A stretch of 64,000 bases of DNA from Pseudomonas sp. JUb42 (GCF_024807945.1 NZ_JANUFD010000006.1:358579-422578); one strand, 5' to 3'; numbered from the stretch's first letter, positions 27,728 through 37,203 are shown. The notes: generated by a model from the sequence alone, not told the origin. A program made the numbers and translations.

Positions 27728-28495
27728 TTATTTGGCGGCCATACGCAGGGCGCCGTCGAGACGGATCACCTCGCCGTTGAGCATGCTGTTCTCGACGATA
27801 TGCCGGACCAGCGCCGCATACTCGTCAGGCTTGCCCAGCCGCGGCGGAAACGGCACGCCCACGGCCAGGGCTTCGCGCACCGGCTCGGCAACCCCGGCCA
27901 TCATTGGCGTCTCAAAAATACCCGGAGCGATAGTCATGACCCGGATACCGAAGCGTGCCAGCTCCCGCGCCGCTGGCAGGGTCAGGCTGACAATTGCGCC
28001 CTTGGACGCCGCATAAGCGGCCTGGCCGATCTGCCCGTCGTAGGCGGCAATGGAGGCGGTATTGATGACCACCCCGCGCTCGCCCTCGCCGTTCGGCTCG
28101 TTGTTGGCCATGGCCTCGGCGGCGAGACGCAGCAGATTGAAGCTGCCGATCAGATTGACATTAATGATGCGGCTGAAGCTTTCCAGGCGATGGGGCTGCT
28201 CCTTGCCGAGAATCTTCTCCGCGCCACCAATACCGGCACAATTGACCAGGCCGTGAAGATGGCCGAAAGCCTTTACCGCAGCGTCCACAGCGCCCTGAGC
28301 CACGGCCTCCTGAGTGATGTCGCCAGCATGAAACGCCGCTTGCCCGTCAAACTGCCCGGCCTGAGCAGCAACAGCCTCGGCATTGAGATCGACCAGCATG
28401 ACCCTGGCGCCAGCCTCGACCAGCATGCGCGCGGTGGCCGCGCCAAGTCCCGAAGCGCCGCCACTGACTAGAAATGCCTTGTCCTTGAGCTGCAT
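27728..28495 (-). CDS. SDR-family 3-hydroxyacyl-CoA dehydrogenase
   Basis: A 255-residue short-chain dehydrogenase. Seen: the NAD-binding [15 protein letters not shown], acidic D after beta-2 ([10 protein letters not shown], so NAD rather than NADP), [13 protein letters not shown], and the catalytic YAASK in [13 protein letters not shown]. It is close to the HSD17B10/2-methyl-3-hydroxybutyryl-CoA dehydrogenase group, which fits isoleucine catabolism. The start at 28495 ([10 protein letters not shown]) is chosen; the longer frame covers the upstream region. First gene of the trio. Confidence 0.93.
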   Translation of the reverse strand: MQLKDKAFLVSGGASGLGAATARMLVEAGARVMLVDLNAEAVAAQAGQFDGQAAFHAGDITQEAVAQGAVDAAVKAFGHLHGLVNCAGIGGAEKILGKEQPHRLESFSRIINVNLIGSFNLLRLAAEAMANNEPNGEGERGVVINTASIAAYDGQIGQAAYAASKGAIVSLTLPAARELARFGIRVMTIAPGIFETPMMAGVAEPVREALAVGVPFPPRLGKPDEYAALVRHIVENSMLNGEVIRLDGALRMAAK

Positions 28496-28678
28496 AAGAG
28501 GTTCTCCATGTTGTTTTTTGAATTGGGGAGGTTGTTGCAATGACAAAGATAGTCGCGCTGCCGCGATGACGAGGCAATGGTCAAAGCAGGCGCAATCGAT
28601 GAGCGATTTGGTCAATAACGAATCTCTGCGCGCCGGGGAGGTCTGAGATCAGGTAGCCATCAGCCCGGAGCCCGGCGC

Positions 28679-29158
28679 ATGCCCGTACAGTTCATCCGTA
28701 TGCTGTTCACCAGTTTGTTGCTACTGACCCTGAGCGCCTGTGCGCTGTTTCCCCATAATGATCCGTTGAATATCAATGTGGTGGGTATCGAGCCCTTGCC
28801 CGGCCAAGGCCTGGAGGTACGGCTGGCAGTCAAACTGCGTTTGCAGAACCCCAATGAAACCGCCATCGATTACAGCGGCGTCGCCCTGGATCTGGACGTT
28901 AATGGCAAGTTGCTTGCCTCGGGGGTGAGCGATCAGCAAGGCACCATCGGGCGCTTTTCTGAAGCGGTGCTGGTAGTGCCGGTGAGCGTTTCGGCCTTTG
29001 CCGCGCTGCGTCAGGTGGTGGGCGTCAGCGAACGCCAGAGCCTGGACAACCTGCCGTACACCTTGCACGGCAAGCTAGCGGGCGGCCTGTTCGGCACGAT
29101 GCGCTTCAGCGACAGCGGCGTACTGAGCCTGCCACAACCGCTGAATAACGAATGGTAG
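28679..29158 (+). CDS. LEA type 2 (WHy-domain) lipoprotein
   Basis: A 159-residue putative lipoprotein. The signal peptide ends in a lipobox LTLSAC (Cys about 21). The rest is a late-embryogenesis-abundant type 2/WHy beta-sandwich (VEPLPGQGLEVRLAVKLRL-like strand, LQNPNETAIDYSGVALDLDV). In the family this domain is linked to desiccation or envelope stress; the function in Pseudomonas is unknown. It is convergent with the nitrilase gene, only 3 nt away. Confidence 0.85.
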   Translation: MPVQFIRMLFTSLLLLTLSACALFPHNDPLNINVVGIEPLPGQGLEVRLAVKLRLQNPNETAIDYSGVALDLDVNGKLLASGVSDQQGTIGRFSEAVLVVPVSVSAFAALRQVVGVSERQSLDNLPYTLHGKLAGGLFGTMRFSDSGVLSLPQPLNNEW

Positions 29159-29161
29159 GGA

Positions 29162-30088
29162 TCAATCCTGAATGAAGCGCACGCCGGGCTTGGCCCGCTC
29201 ATCGACGACCAGCTCGAAGATATCCGGCCGCGCGTAATGGCCGACCACATCCAGGTCGTAGCGCGCCTTGACCAGTTCGTCGGTATCGATTTCGGCACAC
29301 AGCAGGCCGCTTTCACCCAGTAATGGCCCGGCCAGCACGTCACCCATTGGACCGACGATCAGGCTGCCACCGTTGATCAGGGGGCGCTGTGCTGGCCAGT
29401 TGGCCACTTCGACACCCAAGGCCTCGGGCGACGGCTGCACCTGACAGGCGCTGATCACAAACAGCCGCCCTTCATGGGCAACATGGCGCATGGTGCACTG
29501 CCAGATATCCCGTTCGTCCACCGTCGGCGCACACCAGACATCGACACCCTTGGCGTACATGGCTGTGCGCAGCAACGGCATCTGGTTTTCCCAGCACACC
29601 GCCGACGCAACGCGGCCGACCTGGCTGTCGATAACAGGCAGCGTCGAGCCATCACCCTTGCCCCAGATCAGCCGCTCAGTGCCGGTTGGCATCAGTTTGC
29701 GGTGCTTGGCCACCAGGCCGCCTTCCGGCTCGATAAAGATCACGGTGCAATACAGGGTATTGCCCGCCCGCTCGATTACCCCAAGCACCAGACTGGCACC
29801 GGTACGCGCCGACAAGGCAGCCAGCGAGTCGGTTTCCGGTCCTGGCAGATCGATGGCGTTGGCGTAGTAGCGCGCATAGGCCTCACGCCCTTCCGGCAAG
29901 CGATAACCCAGCTGCGTACCGAAGGTTTCGCCCTTCGGGTAACCACCGAGCAGCGCCTCAGGCATGACCACCAGGCGGGCGCCGGATTCGAGAATGGCGG
30001 CCTCAAAGGAAAGAATCTGTTCCAGGGTCTCGGCTTTACCGCCGGGCAAGGCACCGATCTGCAGGGCGGCAACGATGGATTTAGACAT
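29162..30088 (-). CDS. Nitrilase-family carbon-nitrogen hydrolase
   Basis: A 308-residue enzyme with the Glu-Lys-Cys triad of the family: Glu in [12 protein letters not shown], Lys in [16 protein letters not shown], and the nucleophile in [14 protein letters not shown]. The CWENxMPLLR context is typical of true nitrilases that turn a nitrile into a carboxylic acid and ammonia. The substrate class (aliphatic versus aryl) is not readable. It stands alone. Confidence 0.92.
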   Translation of the reverse strand: MSKSIVAALQIGALPGGKAETLEQILSFEAAILESGARLVVMPEALLGGYPKGETFGTQLGYRLPEGREAYARYYANAIDLPGPETDSLAALSARTGASLVLGVIERAGNTLYCTVIFIEPEGGLVAKHRKLMPTGTERLIWGKGDGSTLPVIDSQVGRVASAVCWENQMPLLRTAMYAKGVDVWCAPTVDERDIWQCTMRHVAHEGRLFVISACQVQPSPEALGVEVANWPAQRPLINGGSLIVGPMGDVLAGPLLGESGLLCAEIDTDELVKARYDLDVVGHYARPDIFELVVDERAKPGVRFIQD

Positions 30089-30200
30089 GCGGGAAAGCTC
30101 CGTTGACTGAGAATGTGGCGATTCTCCAACGCAGCCTCACATGAAGAAATACCGAATCACTGCTAAATGATATGAGCCATATGAATATCAGTCAGTCGGC

Positions 30201-30455
30201 TTACTTGGCGGCCGCCATCAGTCGATTGACTTCACTGCGCACCATGTTGGCGTACTCCGGCGGGCTCATGGCGTCCAGTTCGGCGCGGACCCACTCGGAC
30301 CACTTGCCCTTGCGCTTGGCTTTTTCCCCGATCAGGCGCGCAGCATCGCCCTTGGCCTTGCCCAGGTTGCTTTGCCACAGATCGAACAGTCGGGATTTTT
30401 CATCTTCAAGCGCTGCGCGCTCATGAAGGGGGCGATTTGCCAGATTGAAGCTCAT
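30201..30455 (-). CDS. Small hypothetical protein
   Basis: 84 residues, charged and helical (many K, E, R, W in KSRLFDLWQSNLGKAKGDA and KAKRKGKWSEWVRAEL). No signal peptide or membrane helix. I do not recognise a named family. The ATG at 30455 is preferred (GCAGG 8 nt upstream) over one at 30473 that lacks a Shine-Dalgarno. Codon use is like its neighbours, which supports a real gene. Confidence 0.65.
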   Translation of the reverse strand: MSFNLANRPLHERAALEDEKSRLFDLWQSNLGKAKGDAARLIGEKAKRKGKWSEWVRAELDAMSPPEYANMVRSEVNRLMAAAK

Positions 30456-30620
30456 AGCGGTTACCTGCGACATAAAAACCGCTGCATCTTACACCCTTGC
30501 AGCGCACACTCGGACGCAATGTGACGAGCGAATAAGTTCAGGTCCTACAGATACCTGCAACTTTTCTCTATGTGAATGACTCCATTGCATACTGCCATCC
30601 ATCACTGAAAGGAAAACACC

Positions 30621-30938
30621 ATGGCTCGTAAAACATCTGCCCAGAATGCCGCCGAACAGATCAAGGATCAGGCGTTCAGCGAACTGCAGGCGCTGATCGA
30701 AGAGTCGGACAAACTGCTCAAGGACAGCGCTTCGCTGGTGGGCGAAGAAGCCGAAACCCTGCGTGCGCAGCTGAGCCTCAAGCTCAAGCAGGCCATGGAC
30801 TCCGTGGTCAGCGTCCGTGATCGCACCAAGCCAGCCGTCGAAGCTACCGAAAGCTATATCGGCGGCCATCCATGGCAGACCGTGGCGGTTTCCGCCGGTT
30901 TTGGTCTGGTTGTAGGTTTGTTGCTCGGCCGTCGTTAA
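30621..30938 (+). CDS. YqjD/ElaB-family (DUF883) inner-membrane ribosome-binding protein
   Basis: 105 residues: an amphipathic coiled-coil N-terminus (about 5-80, AEQIKDQAFSELQALIEESD and following) and a C-terminal anchor helix (PWQTVAVSAGFGLVVGLLLG) ending in RR, the classic DUF883 layout. Homologs ElaB/YqjD of E. coli bind ribosomes and are made in stationary phase. A good AAAGG lies 10 nt before the ATG. It is followed by a REP pair. Confidence 0.9.
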   Translation: MARKTSAQNAAEQIKDQAFSELQALIEESDKLLKDSASLVGEEAETLRAQLSLKLKQAMDSVVSVRDRTKPAVEATESYIGGHPWQTVAVSAGFGLVVGLLLGRR

Positions 30939-30982
30939 TAGATAAAAGATCGCTGCAACTAACTGAATTAATGTGGTTTTTG

Positions 30983-31071
30983 TGGGACTGGCTTTAGCCG
31001 GGAAGAGGACATGGCAGACGATAGAGATGTATCGACCCTGCTTGCGCTTTCCCGGCTAAAGCCGATCCCAC
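30983..31071. repeat. REP pair, family D (GGCTTTAGCCGGG type)
   Basis: GTGGGACTGGCTTTAGCCGGG faces CCCGGCTAAAGCCGATCCCAC. This is the only copy of this subtype in the window. Confidence 0.8.
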
Positions 31072-31117
31072 AAGGTTTTGCGTCAGACTAAATCGCGTTA
31101 CAAACAAGCCAACCGGC

Positions 31118-31453
31118 TTATTTATGCTCAACAACCTGCGCACCCGCCGCACGATGGGCGTTGATCAGCTTGGTAGCCAGTTCCTGGTTCTTGGCCTCGG
31201 CATCGGCCTTGGAGCTGAATGGCCCGATGAGGATTCGACGGTTGGCGTCGATCTGGAACGGATAACCGTGCTCCAGCAACCAGGCCGTAATATCGGTGAG
31301 GGCTTCGGTCGCCACGACCTGGACGTCCCACTGCGGCGCAGCTGCCACGGCGGCGACAGGGGCTGCCGGAGCGGCAGCAGGAGTTTTGTCCGGCTTGCCC
31401 GAATCACAGCCGGCTACCGCCAGTACCGCCAAAATCATTACCATCTTGCGCAC
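31118..31453 (-). CDS. SPOR-domain lipoprotein
   Basis: 111 residues. Signal peptide with lipobox (LAVLAVAGCDSG, Cys about 16), an Ala/Pro-rich linker (about 20-40), and a C-terminal SPOR domain (WDVQVVATEALTDITAWLLE, NRRILIGPFSSKADAEAKNQ) that binds denuded peptidoglycan. The GTG at 31453 with GAGGAG 9 nt upstream is the probable start; an ATG start further upstream would bury the signal peptide. It is followed closely by a REP pair on the 3' side. Confidence 0.8.
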   Translation of the reverse strand: MRKMVMILAVLAVAGCDSGKPDKTPAAAPAAPVAAVAAAPQWDVQVVATEALTDITAWLLEHGYPFQIDANRRILIGPFSSKADAEAKNQELATKLINAHRAAGAQVVEHK

Positions 31454-31719
31454 GTTGATCTGCTCCTCGTTCTGAAGTGGCGCGAGTCTATCACTGCGCT
31501 TTTTCTTCATTGCCCGCCAGCGACGGATTTATTTGTCCGGATCGTCTGCCGATCATGAACGGCGACCCCGCCCTGCGGTCCATCTGAGTAGCGCGCCGCA
31601 CGCTCGCCTGCGACAAACAGTCGCGACAAAAACGAGCCTGAACGCGACGAAACCGGTATCTTTGCGCGCTTGAGCTTATTCAGTACTTCCCCATCACGGC
31701 ATCGACCACTTTGCGCCCC

Positions 31720-32331
31720 ATGAAAGATCGTTCGGACTTGATCATTTGCGAGCACTGCGACTCTCTATACGAAGCGCCGTCGCTGCAAAAAGGCGAAGCA
31801 GCCTACTGCGCCCGCTGTGATGCCATTTTAGGGCGCGGGCATCGTCTGAGCATCGAACAATTGCTGGCGCTGACCATCGCCGCTGCCCTGCTGTTCGTGT
31901 TTGCCAATTTTTTCCCGGTGATCAGCATCAGCCTCAAGGGGCTGGGCAATCAGGTCACCCTGTGGCAATCCGTGGAGGCCCTGGCCCAAGGCCGTATCAC
32001 CTTGATTGCCCTGGTGGCCGGCCTGGCCATTATCCTCGCCCCGCTGTTGCAGATAGCCCTGTTGTTCTGGCTGCTGCTGTATGCCCACCGTGGCGCCGTA
32101 GCACCCGGTTTCAAACTGTGTATGCGCACCCTTGAGCACTTGCGTCCCTGGAGCATGCTGGAAGTCTGTCTGCTGGGCATCCTGGTGGCCATCGTCAAGC
32201 TGGGCGGCATGCTTGACGTGCATCCGGGCCTGGGTCTGTGGGCCATGGCCATGCTGATGGTGTTGATCATCCTGATTGCGGGCAAGGATATCCGCCGCCT
32301 GTGGGACGAACCGGGAGTGCATCCTGTATGA
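31720..32331 (+). CDS. pqiA: Paraquat-inducible protein A, first half-length copy
   Basis: 203 residues: an N-terminal zinc-ribbon (CEHCDSLYEAP, YCARCDAIL) and four hydrophobic helices (for example LLALTIAAALLFVFANFFPV). E. coli PqiA is a two-fold repeat of this unit; here the halves are separate genes overlapping by 4 nt (ATGA). With PqiB and PqiC it forms an inner-membrane to outer-membrane lipid-transport bridge. The ATG at 31720 is preferred over a TTG 9 nt earlier. Confidence 0.9.
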   Translation: MKDRSDLIICEHCDSLYEAPSLQKGEAAYCARCDAILGRGHRLSIEQLLALTIAAALLFVFANFFPVISISLKGLGNQVTLWQSVEALAQGRITLIALVAGLAIILAPLLQIALLFWLLLYAHRGAVAPGFKLCMRTLEHLRPWSMLEVCLLGILVAIVKLGGMLDVHPGLGLWAMAMLMVLIILIAGKDIRRLWDEPGVHPV

Positions 32332-32942
32332 ATGGCATCCCCTTCGCCCATGAACATGACGTATGCCTCTGCCACACCTGCGGCTACGTCTGCCCGGCCG
32401 GGACCAGCACCTGCCCGCGTTGCGAAGCCCCGGTGCATGCGCGCAAGCCCAATAGCATCGCGCGAACCTGGGCGTTTCTGATCGCCGGGCTGATTTTCTA
32501 TATCCCGGCCAACCTGATGCCGGTGATGTTCACAACGTTGTTTGGCAGCAGCAGCCAGAACACCATCATGAGCGGTGTGCTTGAATTCATCGAAGGCGGC
32601 TCCTGGGACATTGCCCTGCTGATTTTCATCGCCAGTGTCGTGGTGCCCTGCCTGAAGTTCGTCGTACTCGGCACCCTGCTGGTGACGGTCCAGCGCCGCA
32701 GTACCTGGGCCATGCGTGAACGCGCGCGGCTGTATCGCTTCATTGAACTGATCGGCTACTGGTCCATGCTCGATGTGTTGGTGGTAGCCCTGGTTGCGGC
32801 TCTGGTGCAATTCCGCGAACTGAGCACCATAGAGCCGCGCATCGGTATTCTTTTTTTTGGTCTGGTGGTGGTGATGACGATGTTCGCCGCCATGAGTTTC
32901 GATCCCCGGCTTATCTGGGATGCAGAGGTTGAAGATGTCTGA
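32328..32942 (+). CDS. pqiA: Paraquat-inducible protein A, second half-length copy
   Basis: 204 residues, paralogous to the preceding gene: N-terminal cysteine pairs (CLCHTCGYVCP, CPRCEAPVH), then four membrane helices (WAFLIAGLIFYIPANLMPVM, LLIFIASVVVPCLKFVVLG). It overlaps both neighbours in the operon by a few nt (start of pqiB at 32935 lies inside its last codons). The split pair probably makes a heterodimer equal to one E. coli PqiA. Confidence 0.9.
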   Translation: MNGIPFAHEHDVCLCHTCGYVCPAGTSTCPRCEAPVHARKPNSIARTWAFLIAGLIFYIPANLMPVMFTTLFGSSSQNTIMSGVLEFIEGGSWDIALLIFIASVVVPCLKFVVLGTLLVTVQRRSTWAMRERARLYRFIELIGYWSMLDVLVVALVAALVQFRELSTIEPRIGILFFGLVVVMTMFAAMSFDPRLIWDAEVEDV

Positions 32943-34608
32943 CAATGCCCTACCCCCTTCGCCTGCCCGGCCCACGGTTAAACGCCGTGGCGCGCGCATA
33001 TCCCTGATCTGGCTGGTCCCCATCGTCGCCGGGCTGATCGGTCTGTCCATGGCCGTGCATGACTGGATGAATGTCGGGCCGAAGATCACAATCACCTTCC
33101 GTACCGCCGAAGGACTTGAAGCCAACAAGACCCAGGTCAAGTACAAGAACGTGGTAATCGGTACCGTAACCGCCATCTCCCTGAGCGACGACCGCACCCA
33201 CGTGCTGACCACCGTTGAGCTGAATAACAGCGCCGCGCCGTTCACCCGCAAGGACAGCCACTACTGGGTGGTGCGCCCGCGCATCGGCGCTCATGGCATC
33301 ACCGGCATCGACACACTGCTGTCCGGCGCCTTCATTGCGGCAGACGCGGGCAGCAACGAAGAAACCACCGACCGCTTCGCAGGTCTGGAAACGCCGCCGC
33401 CGGTCAGCTTCGGCGAGAAAGGCAAACGTTTCATCCTGCATACCGACGACCTCGGCTCCCTGGACATCGGCTCGCCGATCTATTACCGGCGTATCCAGGT
33501 CGGTCAGGTGGTGTCCTATCACCTGGCCAAGGAAGGCAAAGGCGTCGATGTCGAGATCTTCATCAACTCGCCCAACGATCAGTACATCACCACCGATACC
33601 CGTTTCTGGAATGCCAGCGGCGTGGACGTCACCATCGGCGCCGCAGGCTTGAAAATCGACACCCAGTCCCTGACGTCGATCATTTCCGGCGGTATCGCCT
33701 TCCGCGAACCCAACTACAGCCCCAACTCGAAAGCGGCCGATGCCAACGCCGAGTTCACCATTTTCGATGACCAGGCCACGGCGTTGGCCCCACCCGACGG
33801 CGATGCCCGTTATATCCGCATGCGCTTCGATCAATCCCTGCGTGGGCTGGTGGTGGGCGCCCCGGTGGACTTCCTCGGGGTGAATATCGGCAAAGTGGTG
33901 TCGGTGGACCTGGACTACGACACCAAGACCCAGACTTTCCCCGGCATCATCGGTGCAGTGATCTATCCCAAACGCCTGGGCGCGGCCAACGACAAGCTGG
34001 AACAGATCGGCGGCAAGGGTGATCCGGATGAAATCAGCGCGCGCATCCTTGGCGGTTTTGTCGAGCACGGCCTGCGCGCCCAGATCCGCAATGGCAACCT
34101 GTTGACCGGTCAGCTGTATATCGCCATGGACTTCGATCCCAAGGCACCGCGAGTGGCCTTCAATCCGAAGCTGCGACCGCTGGAAATTCCGACCATTCCG
34201 GGCAGCTTCGACAAGTTGCAGGAGCAATTGCAAACCTTCGTCGACAAGTTGAGCAAGCTGCCAATCGATCAGGTGGCAAACAACCTCAATGGCAGCCTGG
34301 TGGAATTGCAGAAGACTATGAAACAGGTCAATGGCGATGTCCTGCCGCAGATGCGCGGCACCTTGCAGCAGGTGCAGAAGACCCTGGCCACCGCCAACGA
34401 ATCCCTGGGTGAAGACTCGGCGCCACGTCAGCAACTGAGCCAGACCATGGACGAAGTGCAACGCACGGCGCGCTCGGTGCGAGTCCTCACCGATTATCTC
34501 GGCCGTCACCCTGAAGCCCTTATTCGCGGTCGCACCGGCGACGCCGCGCCGGGCTCCTACAAAGCCGCCCCATCCTCTCGTGAGATCAACCTGGAGCCAG
34601 AACAATGA
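32935..34608 (+). CDS. pqiB: PqiB-type MCE/MlaD-domain lipid transport protein
   Basis: A 557-residue protein. One N-terminal transmembrane helix (about 22-42, ISLIWLVPIVAGLIGLSMAV), then three MCE/MlaD domains (about 48-140, 160-250, 285-400), and a long C-terminal coiled coil (about 420-525) that would form the needle-like tube seen for E. coli PqiB. It moves phospholipids across the periplasm. Length is close to E. coli PqiB. It overlaps pqiA upstream and pqiC downstream. Confidence 0.92.
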   Translation: MSDNALPPSPARPTVKRRGARISLIWLVPIVAGLIGLSMAVHDWMNVGPKITITFRTAEGLEANKTQVKYKNVVIGTVTAISLSDDRTHVLTTVELNNSAAPFTRKDSHYWVVRPRIGAHGITGIDTLLSGAFIAADAGSNEETTDRFAGLETPPPVSFGEKGKRFILHTDDLGSLDIGSPIYYRRIQVGQVVSYHLAKEGKGVDVEIFINSPNDQYITTDTRFWNASGVDVTIGAAGLKIDTQSLTSIISGGIAFREPNYSPNSKAADANAEFTIFDDQATALAPPDGDARYIRMRFDQSLRGLVVGAPVDFLGVNIGKVVSVDLDYDTKTQTFPGIIGAVIYPKRLGAANDKLEQIGGKGDPDEISARILGGFVEHGLRAQIRNGNLLTGQLYIAMDFDPKAPRVAFNPKLRPLEIPTIPGSFDKLQEQLQTFVDKLSKLPIDQVANNLNGSLVELQKTMKQVNGDVLPQMRGTLQQVQKTLATANESLGEDSAPRQQLSQTMDEVQRTARSVRVLTDYLGRHPEALIRGRTGDAAPGSYKAAPSSREINLEPEQ

Positions 34609-35216
34609 CCCTGCGCCTGAAACTCATGGTGTTGGCCGGCGCGCTGGCGATCAGCGCCTGTACGTCCCAGCCGACCCATTACTACACCCTGGTCGCCCCG
34701 CTGGCGCCACATTCCAATGCTCAGGCAATCACGCCTTTGCAGTTGGAAATGCTGCCGGTGATACTGCCGGTACAAGTCGACCAACCGGCCCTGGTAGTCC
34801 GTCAGAGCAATGGCAGCCTGGTCATTCTTGAGGGTGAACGCTGGGGCGCCCCCCTGGCCGATGAGTTCCACGACGCGCTGACAGCCCAGCTGGAACAGCG
34901 TCTGGGCACCCGTGATCTGGCAGGGCTGCCGAAAAACAGCGAGCAACCGGTGCTGTCGGTGCGCACCGACGTACGCCGCTTCGAATCGATTCCCGGGCAA
35001 TACGCCCTGATTGATGTGGTATGGAGCCTGAACTTGCGTAACAGCGGCCCGAAACGGCAAAACCTGACCTGCAGCAGCCTGATTCGCGAAACGGCTGGCA
35101 GCGGCATGGAAGATTTGGTTGTGGCCCATCAACGCGCAGTAGGAAAACTGGCCACACTCATGGGGACGACAGCAAAACAATGGGTGCAAACAGGCACGGC
35201 AAACTGTCCTGATTAA
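34605..35216 (+). CDS. pqiC: PqiC-type auxiliary lipoprotein
   Basis: 203 residues. Signal peptide with lipobox (ALAISACTSQP, Cys about 19), then the ABC-type transport auxiliary lipoprotein fold (PTHYYTLVAPL near the start is the family signature). It would anchor PqiB to the outer membrane. It overlaps pqiB by 4 nt and ends the operon; a perfect 11-bp hairpin follows about 95 nt downstream. Confidence 0.9.
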   Translation: MTLRLKLMVLAGALAISACTSQPTHYYTLVAPLAPHSNAQAITPLQLEMLPVILPVQVDQPALVVRQSNGSLVILEGERWGAPLADEFHDALTAQLEQRLGTRDLAGLPKNSEQPVLSVRTDVRRFESIPGQYALIDVVWSLNLRNSGPKRQNLTCSSLIRETAGSGMEDLVVAHQRAVGKLATLMGTTAKQWVQTGTANCPD

Positions 35217-35310
35217 CCATTCCTGTGCCTATTTGACCGGCATGGCTATTAACCGGTGATACAGCACGCCTTGCGCAAGGCGCTGACTTTTATATGACCA
35301 GCCGGTCATC

Positions 35311-35342
35311 GCTTCGACTCACCACCCTGACTGAGTCGAAGC
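35311..35342. terminator. Hairpin downstream of pqiC (possible terminator)
   Basis: GCTTCGACTCA and TGAGTCGAAGC form a perfect 11-bp stem around a 10-nt loop. No T-run follows, so it may be a factor-dependent stop or a processing site. The rest of 35217-35652 has no gene that I can support. Confidence 0.5.
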
Positions 35343-35478
35343 CCCCCGGAAATACAACGTATGCACTCCACCTCGCCTCCCTCCAAATGGCCACCTCCCC
35401 CCCGTTGGCGGGCCATTAGCCACCTAACTAAAAACGCTGTAACGCGGGCACTTTAGAGTTTAAGACAGGAAAAAGATC

Positions 35479-35510
35479 GTACAAAAGCGTACAAAAAATT
35501 ATTCCTGTAC
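35479..35510. promoter_or_regulatory. Candidate XRE operator (GTACAAAA repeats)
   Basis: GTACAAAA occurs at 35479-35486 and again at 35489-35496, exactly one helical turn apart, and an inverted GTAC ends at 35510 (CTGTAC). It is 140-175 nt upstream of the XRE gene. Confidence 0.4.
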
Positions 35511-35652
35511 CGAACTGGAAAGGGGTATCTTTGCAACTATTGATGACCGCTGGACTGCCGATTCAGGGTTGCACTACAAGCGGCAGGACAAATTGATACT
35601 AAAGACCATAAAGCCGCCAAGGTCTTTGTGATTTCACGGGAACTATCTATCT

Positions 35653-36138
35653 ATGTCAGGGATTGGGCAACGTCTCAAGCAAGAGCGACTAAGGCTCAAA
35701 CTTTCGCAAAGCGCATTGGGCGCTATTGGCGGCGTCGAAACCAACGCACAGGGTAACTACGAAAATGGCGTGCGCTCCCCGCGGGCGGATTATTTGTCCC
35801 GGGTCGCTGAAGTCGGTGTCGACGTTGCTTATGTCGTGACCGGCATGAGCCTGTCGGCTGGAAGCCTGTCACTGGGGGCCGACGGCTTTTCCCCCAAGGA
35901 CTCCCAGGTCTGGCAAAACCCCGGCGCCGAGCGCATGGCCAAAGTGATATCACGCCTGCATATGAATCTGCACGATATGACCGACAACCTTTATCAACTG
36001 ACCCAGTTGGCCGAATCTCGCGCTGATATCGATAAGGCAGCGCAGCAGCAGAGCCAACTGGAGAACATCCAGAATGATGCCGAGACCCTTGCCGTGGCCG
36101 TTATGCGCCTGATCTTCATCACCTCACGCCTGAATTGA
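35653..36138 (+). CDS. XRE-family transcriptional regulator
   Basis: 161 residues. N-terminal Cro/C1-type helix-turn-helix (about 5-60: IGQRLKQERLRLKLSQSALG, NAQGNYENGVRSPRADYLSR) of the kind seen in phage and plasmid repressors. The remainder (about 95-160) is helical and Gln-rich, likely an oligomerisation coiled coil, with no peptidase domain. No phage genes surround it, so it is a domesticated or host regulator. Targets are unknown. Confidence 0.82.
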   Translation: MSGIGQRLKQERLRLKLSQSALGAIGGVETNAQGNYENGVRSPRADYLSRVAEVGVDVAYVVTGMSLSAGSLSLGADGFSPKDSQVWQNPGAERMAKVISRLHMNLHDMTDNLYQLTQLAESRADIDKAAQQQSQLENIQNDAETLAVAVMRLIFITSRLN

Positions 36139-36180
36139 GCCTGCCCGGTCACAGGCAGCACTCAATTGGCCTGGGGCGTT

Positions 36181-37146
36181 TCAGCGCCGCTTCAGTCGAT
36201 CGATGATCACCGCCAACAACAGGATCGTGCCGCGGATCACGTACTGGTAGAAGGTGTCGATATTCTTCAGGTTCATCGCATTCTCGATGATTGCCAGAAT
36301 CAGCACCCCGGCAATCACATGACGAATCATGCCGATCCCGCCACTGAGCGACACCCCGCCCAGTACGCAGGCAGAAATAACCGTTAACTCAAAGCCCTGG
36401 CCGATCATCGGCTGGCCTGACGTCATGCGCGAGGCCAGCACGACGCCCGCCAGGGCACCGATCAGGCCGTGCACGGCGAAGATGATGATCTTGGTCCGGT
36501 CAACATGTACACCGGCCAGCAAAGCGGCTTCCTGGTTGCCGCCGATGGCCAGTGTGTTGCGGCCATAAGTGGTGTAGTTCAGCAGCCAGCCGAAGAACAT
36601 GAAACAGACGATGGTGATCAGGATTGGCACCGGCACGCCGAACAACTGACCATTGCCGAAGACGAAGAAATCCTCGTTCGAGACCCCGACCGCCTTGCCG
36701 TTGGAGAAGATATAGGCCAGGCCGCGGACGATCTGCATGGTCGCCAGGGTGGTGATCAAGGCGTTGATACGCAGCTTGGCGATGACAATACCGTTGATCA
36801 GCCCGACGATCAGGCCCATGGCCAGGGCTGCGCAAATACCGAGAAACACGCTGTCGGTATCGCGCATGACAATCCCGGCAATCACTCCGGCGCAGGCCAG
36901 CACCGAACCGACCGACAGGTCGAAATGCCCGGACGCCAGACAGAACAGCATGGTGCAGGCGGCAATGCCCACCGTGGAAATGGCAAGACCCAGGCCACGC
37001 ATGTTCAGCGGTGAGAGAAAGTTGTCGATCAACAGTGCGCACAGCACGAAGATCCCCAGGGCTGCCAGGAGCATGACCCATTCATCAAAAAAACGCCGCA
37101 GGTTCAGGCCCTGGCGGGGAGCCCGCAGGCTGGTTTCGCTAGACAT
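36181..37146 (-). CDS. araH: L-arabinose-type sugar ABC transporter permease
   Basis: A 321-residue AraH/RbsC-type permease with about nine or ten hydrophobic helices (for example LAISTVGIAACTMLFCLASG, FDLSVGSVLACAGVIAGIVM). The FDLSVGS segment is conserved in the family. The start at 37146 has AAAGAGG 5 nt upstream. It is the last gene of the operon araF-araG-araH. The substrate assignment follows AraF. Confidence 0.92.
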   Translation of the reverse strand: MSSETSLRAPRQGLNLRRFFDEWVMLLAALGIFVLCALLIDNFLSPLNMRGLGLAISTVGIAACTMLFCLASGHFDLSVGSVLACAGVIAGIVMRDTDSVFLGICAALAMGLIVGLINGIVIAKLRINALITTLATMQIVRGLAYIFSNGKAVGVSNEDFFVFGNGQLFGVPVPILITIVCFMFFGWLLNYTTYGRNTLAIGGNQEAALLAGVHVDRTKIIIFAVHGLIGALAGVVLASRMTSGQPMIGQGFELTVISACVLGGVSLSGGIGMIRHVIAGVLILAIIENAMNLKNIDTFYQYVIRGTILLLAVIIDRLKRR

Positions 37147-37156
37147 ACGCACCTCT

Positions 37157-37167
37157 TTCTTGTTTTT
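37157..37167 (-). promoter_or_regulatory. Hfq-Crc motif at the araH ribosome-binding site
   Basis: Minus-strand AAAAACAAGAA, with two AAnAAnAA matches, runs into the Shine-Dalgarno AAAGAGG of araH. Confidence 0.55.
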
Positions 37168-37203
37168 CACGGTGTAGTTCACGCCGGCATTTAAAGGTAG
37201 GAC

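Noticed and set aside
32950..34605. A 551-codon minus-strand frame across pqiB
   Set aside because: A shadow of the PqiB frame; its Gln/His-rich composition is the usual mark of such antisense frames.
35479..36138. A prophage edge marked by the XRE repressor
   Set aside because: No integrase, structural or lysis genes are nearby, and no attachment-site repeat or tRNA flanks it. The neighbours are ordinary chromosomal operons.
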